From Anthonomus grandis grandis (lineage: Eukaryota > Arthropoda > Insecta > Coleoptera > Curculionidae), in assembly GCF_022605725.1 (NCBI RefSeq), contig NC_065552.1, positions 16,820,785-16,884,784 on the forward strand: a stretch of 64,000 nt of DNA. Direction: 5' to 3'. How positions within the stretch are numbered: position 1 is the stretch's first letter; the number at the start of each line of letters is the position of its first letter. Below the pieces are notes generated by a model. The model ran no database searches and was not told where the DNA came from. It saw only the letters and a program-made list of their open reading frames with translations. Positions 54,931 through 64,000 of the stretch are shown piece by piece. The position numbers and the translations under genes are program-made.

Positions 54931-57100
54931 AAAAATCCTGAGAAGTTAACTGGAAGTCAGAGGATTTATCGACATGATTTATTGAAATTAAAAAATATAA
55001 AAAAAGAAAAAAAATTTGCTGCTTTCGGCTGCTTAATCTGGATGTATCTATACTGCGGTTTGTTTGCTACAATTTCATTAAATTAAATTTAGTTTTAATT
55101 AAGTGTATTTATAATTTAAACGTGACATTTTAAATGTATTTTTGATACAATTTAAAAGCTTTATTGTTTATAGGTCTGTAATTGGGTAGAGTATTTTTTG
55201 CATTAAATGAATAAATAAATATATTACTTAAAGGCATTTGTACTTTTGATATTTTCCGTTTATTCTTACATTTCTTTTATAGGAATATATTCACCATTGA
55301 GTTTTTGAGCATTTAATCGTTACTAATCAAATCGTAATATTTTAACTAAAAATTGCAAATAAAGTTCTGGTGGAATAATTAAAATATTCGAATATTAGTA
55401 AACAGATTGTTCGATTACCATAATCGATGTATTTATTCATAGATATCAATAAATTTTAATTTTATTTTAGTAGCAATAATATATCTTTTAATATAAATAA
55501 TCTGTTTACCTATATGTATTGTATTAGAATAAATGTCTGTTACCTCTTATTAAACCATTTTCATTTACGAAAATCAAATTGTGCTTGGCGCCTATTTATT
55601 ACGCCTTATTAAACTTAACAAAGTTTTTTCTCGGTTCACTTGCATTTTGCATTATTGTTTAACATCAACATTCTGTGAACCTAACATAATTTAAGTCAAC
55701 ATTCCCTTAAAAATTCAACTTAATTAATTCAATTCCATTGCTTTGACTTATTGTTATATGTCAAAGATTAAAAGATATAAACTACATTTTAAATAAAATT
55801 ATAAGTTGCTTCATACCATTGACAATAACGTACCTCTCTCTTCTTTAATGACTCTGCCTGAAGGAAACGCAGATTTGTCCAGTCAAGCGTCAAAATTGAA
55901 TGTTTGCAATACGGTTCCTTTCAAATTCTATTTGTACTTTTATAAAATTAATGCTCGGTAAATAATTTATATACATTTTTAAAAATTTATAATATATCAG
56001 CTAAATCTTATTCTTTATTATTTCCTTTAGTGTCTCACTGAGTTTTTACAACATACAAATAATTAAGCAGATTCCTATTTAAAACATGCATAATAAAAAA
56101 ACATAGGTTTATATGATATATATAAAATCAGAATAATAGAAAAGTAGATATAATAAACTTTATTAGTAGAATGGTGTAACTGTTATTGATTGATCTATTT
56201 AAATCTTGAATAAGGTAATGAACATAAAATTAGTATATTTACTTTTTTAAATAATTAATAAAAATTTTAGGTATTAATTATATTCATTTAGAATTTCAAG
56301 ATAATTATTAATTGATTAAACAAGTTTTTGAAAGATTTGTTACTATTGTACTCATTACTTTTTATACGCGTACGTATTAGGATTAAAACGTAAAGGAAAG
56401 ATAGTTATTAGCATTTTATTATTTCTAGATTAAATAAATAGAACGGTTAATATATATTCATACTGCAGTTTACTATTATTTTGATATCTTTGGTCGTGAG
56501 GTAAGTACCTACTTATAGTTCTTCAGTTCAAATAGAATATCTTTTGGACTTGGCGCGTTTATACCTCAAAACTCATGTTTGTTTTTGTTATCATTATTTT
56601 CTCAAATTAATAATATAGTGCTAACTATTCTTTTTTTCTATGTTTCACAAAACACACTATTAAATTTTTAATAGTATGTTTTGTGCTGAACACAGTTGGC
56701 TTGTAAAAAATGTGCAAAACCTATTAATGATGACTAGATTGAAAGTGCGCCTAGATGCTATAATTATACGTATTCTTTCACGTAGATGGAAAATGTTCGG
56801 TTCTGTGTGCCAGTGAACAGATAGCCATAGTTTAGATAGCAACAACTATCACAAAAATGCTTAGATGGCATGAAATCAGCAATAAATAAAATTAAAGACC
56901 GAGCTAAACGGATCAATAATTTGATAGTATACATATAGTGTTTAAGAATTAAGAAGTACTAGTATAGAGCAGAAAATAATTGATGACAATACCGATATTA
57001 CCAATACTTACAAAATAGGCTATTATAAAACCTGTAACCTACTATAAAATCTCCTGTAGCTTATGAGGATCAAATTAAGAAAGGTTGAACTACGTTGTCG
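54910..57100. other. No gene seen
   Basis: AT-rich. Contains a hairpin at 56646-56685. The frames 54904-55086 and 56660-56845 lack recognisable motifs. Confidence 0.4.
56646..56685. repeat. 40-bp hairpin
   Basis: CACAAAACACACTATTAA and its inverse TTAATAGTATGTTTTGTG (one mismatch) with a 4-base AT loop. Confidence 0.8.
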
Positions 57101-58670
57101 TGAATAGAAAAGAGAGTTTGATGAACTAGCGCTAAATTTTAAACTATCAATCCAAAATAATTATCATGATGTTGTAATAACCTCTCATATATTATCTTAT
57201 AATATAAATCGGTTAGATTATAGTTTAATTTATTTTGACATTAGAAATGCACATTTTGTAGGCTTAAATCATTATTTATTATCAGTTAGAGCAGAATGTT
57301 AAACGAAACTAATATCAAGAATTCAATTATTTACAAGATTTTACGTGCAATATCCCTTTTTGTACCTAAAAAAACATATCTTGAAGTTTTCTTGTTCGTT
57401 CACCAAAAAAAAAATGTTTTGTCCAAGAAAGCAAAGTTTATATTTAGTCACTCAGCTGCTGGTTTTGCTTTGTTCTATGTAGTGCAATCTATTAACCGAT
57501 CAATATTATAGATCCCATATTTCTTCCATCGATGAACTGATTAAAATTAATTCTAAACATTTTTGGAACCAAGTAAACTCTTTTAACAAAAATTATGGAA
57601 TACCAGAATTATGGAATGTATTTTAATGATTTGCCAACTAAGCCAAGATATAATATAGCCCATTATTTGCGAGCCCCTTTTCAAGTGTATATCGTTATGA
57701 TAAAATTGACTGCAATAACTTGAACTATTCCTGTAAAAAATACTATTAAAATTCCATTCATTCAATTTAAACTTTCTGAGGTTTTTGATTCTATTAATAG
57801 TCTAAAAGATCAGTTGAGGTATGGATCTGATAATGTTTCTATTTAATTTATCTTTGAGGTTGCAAACTCATCCTGATAAATGGCGGATGATAAACAGCTA
57901 CATAACTCCTGTATATAAAGGTGGTGACACAGATAATTTAAAAAATTATAGACCGGTGGTTATATTATCTGCTATCCCTAAACTCTTTGAGCTAATATTA
58001 AATAAATAAATAAATAGTTAATATTAAATGAATAGTTAGTACTTGCAAAAAACTTTTGATAGATAAGCAGCACATACTCACACAGGGTAAATCTAATTCT
58101 AAAGTTCTTGTTTTATCTCATAACTATACTACCTTAAGAGTTTCTGTTCACAATGGTTACCAAGTTGACTTAATATATACCGATTTCCCGAAAATCTTTG
58201 ACACTAATTGTTCATGCACTACTTATTTTTAAGTATTTTTAAGTGACCGGTTTTTTGACCTCTTTCATGGCTAAGTAGTTACCTTAGTGAAAAGGTTCAG
58301 TTTGATTATATCAGAGCCTCACTATCAATTCTAATTTCTTTTCAATTTATCTATTAATATTATTCATGAAACCATAAAATTCTGCCAATACTTATTATTT
58401 ACTGATGATCTTAAATCATATTTTAGAATCTCAAATTTATCTGACTGCCTAAAGATTCAAGAGAACTCACTTTATAATTGGTCTATTTACAATGACCTAC
58501 GTTTAAATATTTTTAATATAAATAAGTTTTGTTATATCATTTCCCAAATCCCAATTAATATGACATCAAAACAAATTATCTTATTAAAGTTACTAAGAGT
58601 AGAGATCAAGGGGTCTTATTTGATAGTTCCTTTTCTTCTAAGGCTCTTCGCATGGTTACATTTATTTAAT
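57100..58670 (+). pseudogene. LINE pol remnant (linker and reverse transcriptase)
   Basis: FDELALNFKLSIQNNYHDVV (57120) comes first, then LIYFDIRNAHFVGLN near 57228. HFWNQVNSFNKNYGIPELW (57560-57618) is the linker between endonuclease and RT. Next are HPDKWRMINSYITPVYKGG and DTDNLKNYRPVVILSAIPKLFE (57871-57991), the conserved LINE RT start with NYRPV. The later palm is spread over shifted frames: TDLIYTDFPKIFDT-like near 58175, a TDDLKS-like segment near 58402, and a SLYNWSIYNDLRLN-like strand near 58470. Many stops. It differs from the 26.7-kb fragment. Confidence 0.8.
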
Positions 58671-60885
58671 TTATAAAATTTTTTATTTCTGCTATTTAGG
58701 TATTTTGCTTTTGTTTTTTTAAAATAAAAAATTATAGTAATTAATACCTGTATATTAAATAGGCAAAATTTTCTGTGACAGAGCTAAGGGCTATCTCCCG
58801 ACTATATCCCGATCAGGACTAAACCTTCTCTCCTTTGAACAATACAGAACCTGGTCAAACTTAATTTTGTTTTTAAGCTATAGTATAGTATTATAAAGCA
58901 ATATTGATTGTTGCTTTATAATATTAGTTGTTCTGATTTATGTTATGTCACATTTGCTTTATTTAAATTAAATTAAAAATTATAACGACTTTGTGGAAAG
59001 GGAGTTGTTAATAGAATTGATTCGCAAAAATTTTGTATGATAGAAGTCACAATGACTACATGCGTATAAATGAGTTGAATTATTTTAATCGTACTTAGTA
59101 CATTTAATATACAGAGTTTCATTAAAAATAATAAAGTAATAATTACTTTCAGTTAAATAAGATCTTTAAATGAAATATTATATTATAAATAATATATGTG
59201 AAAAAAATATCTTTTTGTCAAAATGCAGCACCACTATGTCACAATTAAGCTTACATCAATAAATTTTAAATTAATTAAAAAAGTTATAGTTACTTACGCG
59301 GTCCCTGTGACACTCTTTCGTAGTGCATATTATTTTACTGAATTTTTCAGATATATTAAAGTTATTTTCAGAATTAAGTATTTAAAACAGGTATTCGTTT
59401 TAAAAATAACTACACTTATTATGTAAACCTCGTTAAAATACGTTTCCAATTTATCAACAAAATTTGTTTTTTTATGATGCATTGTAATGTTCGCTACTTT
59501 ACTTCATCCGTCTGCCCTCTTTAAATTTTTATTTAATGCTGTATCTCCTAATAAGAAATACTAAAAAAAATTAAATATGTCCGTCTTGTATTGCTCTTCG
59601 TTGCTATTCTAGAGATTCCAACTGGGAATTAAAGCATTTGCTAAAAGTTTCTTTAAAATTAGGAAATCTTCGTTAGTCAGCTAGTAAAATTAATAGTGTA
59701 TCACATATATTGTGGCGAGCTCTGGACAATCAAAAAAATGGAGAAACTTGCCTAAAAATTGATATTTTTTTTGAAAAATTCATCTGTAATAAAAAATATT
59801 ATTTGTAATTAAAGTGCCATGATCCACTTTGAGATCGGTTTTTAATATTGATCTAAATACATCAATGCTGCCATTGCAGTTATAGAATAACGATTTGGCT
59901 TTGCAAACTGTGCTACAATTTTTACGCCCCTCTTATTTTTTGAATGCCTTTATATAAAAATTTGAAATTTGGCACATATAATTCATTGCAACTTAAATAC
60001 TACCTACTTTCTGGTCTCTAGCTCATTTACCAAAACTTTAAAATGGCGGCGAGACGCAATTTTTAAAAGTAAAATTAAATAGAAAGGAGAGTCATGCGAT
60101 ACATCGTTTGAAAGCTCCCACTAAAGGCTTCTAAGTTCTAGAATAATAAGTCATTACTTTTACAAATATCAAAATGGCAGCCTTTCAAAATCTTATTTTT
60201 AACATTTTCATTTATTTTAAAGTCATACTTTTTTCTGGTTATTGGCTTCTTTAGCACAAAGCAACCAAACAACAAAAAAAAATTAAATAGCTAAGGGATC
60301 AAGAACAGGTGCGAACAACCAATTTACGTAAAAGGCATTTACGTTACATTAGTAACTTTGGATTGGTAGAAAAAACAGAGCATCTCTACTAAGGAAGTAT
60401 ATGCTAGTTGTGTGACACAACCTTAAGGCGAGTCAATTAGTTACAAAAAAAAAACAGAGAAAGTTATAAGATGAAAAATAAATTTGTTTCAGGATACTCT
60501 ATTACTCACGAAGCCGAACAGATAAAGGTGATAAAGTCCAGTTCAGGGATCTATTCCGCTCGCAGATGCGGCCGTCCGTGCGCCTATGGTCGTATTTATT
60601 GTCGTATGATATACATGTTTAAACGGCAAAATTTTATATAATTTATTTATTAAATCATTTTAAATATACGTTAAATCCTATGTTTTACATTATTTTTTAT
60701 TTTTCTTTCGAAAATGTCTATTTTTAGAAAGAAAATAATATCACAAGAAGATAATACGAGTATCAAAAAATTCAAGAATTTTACAAAACATTTTAAACAC
60801 TCTTTCTTTTAATTCTCACCTCTTTTTAGCCAGTCTTTTAAGCCAAGATAAAACGCCTGCGCTATGGCGATTCCTACTTTAGGCT
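58670..60885. other. No gene recognised
   Basis: AT-rich, except a GC-richer stretch at about 60520-60600 (CGCTCGCAGATGCGGCCGTC). Segments with AAAATGGC(G/A)GC near 60042 and 60173 look like paired repeat fragments. Confidence 0.35.
58887..58925. repeat. Small hairpin
   Basis: AGTATTATAAAGCAA and TTGCTTTATAATATT pair with one mismatch; 9-base loop. Confidence 0.7.
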
Positions 60886-60892
60886 GTGCAAG

Positions 60893-61000
60893 TGATTGTG
60901 TATCTCTCTCGATCCATTGATTTTGAGGATTAGGTACGTTGTATTACTTTTGTCGTGTTTTTAAAGAGATCTTTAAGGATGGATCACCTTTAAAGCTAGG
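60893..61000 (+). repeat. Dispersed repeat shared with 11525-11665
   Basis: GTGATTGTGTATCTCTCTC, TGATTTTGAGGATTA and TCGTGTTTTTAAAG in the same order as at 11.5 kb. It lies about 220 bases before the decayed transposase. Confidence 0.65.
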
Positions 61001-61234
61001 AGAGGAGTCATGTGAGGTTATTATTTTATGGGTTTTGCCGGTTTTGCTTTGTACACATTTATGAAAGTGGAGAATTTAGAATTTGGCCTGTATTTGTCTA
61101 ATTTTTTTACAGTTTTTACTGTAAGGAAGTGTGTTCTTTTAAATGTTTTATTTGTGTTTGTGGATTTATTTTAATATTATACCTAATGAGCTTAAAATGT
61201 TTCGACCCTGAGAAAATAGGCTGGAAAATTTAAC

Positions 61235-62715
61235 AAATGAAGAAGAAAATGTTTGTGCGGACTGATGGAGACCGTGAATCCACAATAAAAAAAAACATTT
61301 GTGATGAAAACAACAAGAGTGATCTGGACAGTGTTAAATTTTCTGATTTAACTAATTTTCTGATCTGAGTTTGTTTTCTAGTGTTGAGGAAGCAGAGGAA
61401 GAAGCAAGGGAAGTAACAGCTATAGGGGAAAATCAAGCTGTTTTAAAACATAATTGTTTAAGTACAGATGCCAAACAAATTTGTTTAAATATCTATAACA
61501 ATCTAAGGAATGATCCTTAGTTCATAAATGATTGTAGTGCTTTGAAAAAAAGAGAGTTTTTAACAGGGGTTCCCTATAGTACAATATGCTATTTTGTAAA
61601 AAAGGGATTAAAGCCAGAAAAAAAGAAAGATGCAGGACAATCAAAGGGACTTGACATAGATATTACCAAATTGCTAAGGGAAGTTGTGTATTTTAAATAC
61701 AAAAACAATCAGATTCCGACCATAGAGATTATTAAGGATACTTTATCGGCAAGGGACAAACATTTTTTAGTCTCAACCTTGCGGAAATTGCTGGATTTAA
61801 GTTTAAGATGGTTATCAAAAGGGCTGCTGTAATAGAAAGTACTAGAATTTTCAGGTGGTGTATAGAAAGAATATTAAAGAAGAAGAAAGATATTTGAAAG
61901 AAAAATTTCGGCAGGAAGAAAGATTCATATATTATTTAGACAAAATATAATATGATACATATGACACGACAAAAAAGCGTTGGACTAATAGTTCTAACAA
62001 ATGTGTCCTAAAAGAGGTTTCGCCAAACAGGGGATCTCAGATGATCAATATTCATTCTGGTTCAAAAGAAGCTTGGATGAAAGATGAACTGAAATTGTGT
62101 GGCAAAAAAATAGAAGAGTGCAATGTGGACTATCATAAAAACATGCATGCAGATATATTTGAAGCCTGGTTTGAGAAAACATTAATTCCAAATTTAAAGG
62201 AATTTAAATAATGATGATGCATCATATGAAGGCTTTCTAAAAAAATCTCAAACACATCTTCACATCAATTGGAAATTGAGATATTTCTACATCTCTATTT
62301 TTACGAATCTTATACAAGGAAACAATTATTGGAAGTTGTAAATACCAAATCGTGGGAAAAGCAGTATGTAGTAAATAACATAGCTAAAAAGTATGGTCAT
62401 ACTATCCTCAGACTTTTTCTGTATTATTGTATATAAAATCCTATCGAGTTGATTTAGGGACAAGTAAAAAGGAGAATTCGTAGAAAAAATAAGGATCCAA
62501 AATTTGATAAAAAAAATATAAATTTGACTAAGGAGGAAGTTATAAATTTAGGAGAGGAAGAGTGGAGAAAGTCTGAAAAAATTATAATATATGAAGAGGA
62601 ATATTGTAATAATTACGATTTGCATCAGATTATTTTGAATAAAGGGGACCGTTTTATTACAACTTTGGATAATGATGAATCTGATGTAGAAATTGAAAAT
62701 CTGTGGCTAAACTAG
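61235..62715 (+). pseudogene. Decayed DDE transposase related to the 47-kb family
   Basis: N-terminal part: LSTDAKQICLNIYNNLRND near 61460, ETGVPYSTIC-like GVPYSTICYFVKKGLKPE in the 61542-61832 frame, and KYKNNQIPTIEIIKDTLSAR. Then YLDKIQYDTYDTTKKRW near 61935, which matches the first-Asp block (YLDETW in relatives, with E-T changed). INIHSGSKEAWM near 62046 aligns with the VHAGTKDGF of the 47-kb gene, and YHKNMHADIFEAWFEKTLIP near 62128 with YHDNMNRKNFENWF. The second-Asp block is lost at about 62205-62280. NPIEL appears near 62440 with a stop after the Leu and Ile, followed by GQVKRRIRRKNKD-like sequence and a charged tail to 62715. Stops and shifts make it inactive. This gene keeps the segment that the 47-kb copy lost. 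Confidence 0.75.
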
Positions 62716-62719
62716 TTAT

Positions 62720-64000
62720 TTTTCCATATGGTAAAAGAACCCTCCAAATTTTTATTAATTAAATTTATTTTTCCAGCTTACTGCTCTTGTTTGTCCTTCA
62801 GCGACACAATAAAGTCTGCCTCTTCCTCCATTCTCCGGAAAAAAAAAACTTTTTTTTCTGTGATAAGAAAAACTATGTTTTACTTAAGAAAACAAGTTTA
62901 AAATTTTGTTTTTTACAGTTTTTTGTCCATGTTTTAGCTTTCAGAGACACTATAAAACCACTTTAATTATTTTTTTTTACAGTTACTGCCATACTTGTTC
63001 TGTCCCAGAGAGATTACTTCTTTCATAATTTAGTGGAAGAAAAAAGGCTATTTTACATCTGAGTGGTAACTATTAAAAAAATTATTGTAAATTTATTATT
63101 ATTAATTAAATTTAAAAATTATTTCTGCTACTCGTGTACACTTTTTAAATCTGTTTAAGTATCCATATGCTTCATTGCGAGATGAAGTTGGAATCCATAG
63201 TGGCTACAGATAAACTGTTTCCTTCCTAAATAAAAAATATATATTTATAACTCTTGGGTCAGATTTAAATAAGTATTCGTACTGTAATTTTAGGATCCAG
63301 TATACTTAAAATGTAGTGTTTTGTATAAGATTTTTATAAGCATTTATTTTTGTTAATTTTCATCTAATTTAAATATGAGGTAAACAAATTAATAAATATA
63401 ACATTCAGTATGCAAAGTGCGTTTTTTTTGTATAAGTAAAACTTGTGCCTTTTACACCCATAAGATATAGGCAGCTACATGGTTTTTAATATAAAAGTTT
63501 ATTTTAAAAAATATACTTCCACTTTTAATTACTTTTTAGACTTCTCAATTACTTTTTATTAAAGGATATTGGTACTAAATATAGAGATGGGGTTTTCATG
63601 AGTAAGTTAATATAATAATGTATTAACAATATGTATAAATTAAAAAAAATAATAAAGGATATTGAATGTGGCAGCCAAAATCCCCGTTAATAATAACCAC
63701 CAAATAAATATAAGTCTCAATACCCAAAAGAACAAAATATATAAAATTTGAAGACAAACCAAAATATTTTACCCTTTTGTGTAAAAAAGTAAATCTTTAA
63801 TACCTTTATCCACAAAATAAAGGGCCTTAGTAATTTCTACCATCTATTCTCTCATCACTTAAAATTATCTATTATAAACACCCCACTGATGGCGCTAAAA
63901 ACTAAACTCATTAAATTAAAATTTTTGGTTAAACTGATTTTACGTACTTAAATCTTATTTTTAAATTAAATATTACCTTGTTATCAACTATCCTGAATTT
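62720..64000. other. No gene seen
   Basis: AT-rich to the window end, with no motif-bearing frames. Confidence 0.5.

Noticed and set aside
1..64000. CRISPR arrays, bacterial operons, tRNA or rRNA genes, riboswitches
   Set aside because: No regularly spaced repeats, ribosome-binding-site-led gene clusters or cloverleaf sequences were seen; introns and transposon types point to an insect nuclear genome.

Overview
This is AT-rich animal DNA from an insect, most likely a beetle (the order is a weak inference). There are no operons and no tRNA or rRNA genes. Coding exons have GT-AG introns, and the window is packed with insect-type transposable elements. I support only two probable host genes. 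They are a divergently transcribed pair encoding small secreted proteins rich in Pro-Tyr-Pro-Val repeats: gene A on the minus strand (29177-31173) and gene B on the plus strand (41063-44944). They share exon number pattern, intron phases, signal peptide position, a Gly/His-rich tail and a TATA plus CAGTC start-site layout, so they are duplicates.

Left part (1-29 kb), a nest of mobile elements. A decayed Ty3/gypsy retrotransposon (minus strand, 1 to about 5382) sits against or inside a DD41D Tc1/mariner-type transposon (to 7162). A near-perfect 187-bp hairpin with an AAT microsatellite lies at 9.8-10.1 kb. A BEL/Pao element (minus, about 11.8-16.5 kb) is interrupted by a second DD41D family (13923 to about 15612). 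Next comes a Tc1-like element with an uninterrupted 337-aa DD34E transposase (16875-17888). A second BEL/Pao element (plus, about 19.8-25.8 kb) is split by a P-element relative with a THAP-type N-terminus (about 21893-24436). A LINE fragment and a MITE finish this part.

Middle part (29-45 kb). The two repeat-protein genes flank about 9.8 kb holding a Tc1 remnant (32.07-32.9 kb), a 465-bp MITE that is a deletion derivative of the 13.9-kb DD41D family, a further DD41D copy (36570-38337, minus) and a fold-back element (38346 to about 39160).

Right part (45-64 kb). A LINE ORF1 remnant is cut by a 2307-bp transposon with TA target duplications; its internally deleted transposase has an intron and wide D-to-E spacing. 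Then come a second copy of the first DD41D family that lost its DNA-binding domain, an inverted end fragment, LINE reverse transcriptase fragments, an unidentified decayed coding stretch, a 59-bp perfect palindrome with a probable 7-bp target duplication, a longer LINE pol remnant (57.1-58.7 kb) and a decayed relative of the 47-kb transposase (60.9-62.7 kb). The rest is AT-rich sequence in which I see no gene. Most elements are broken by stops, shifts or deletions; the 16.8-kb Tc1 element is the exception.
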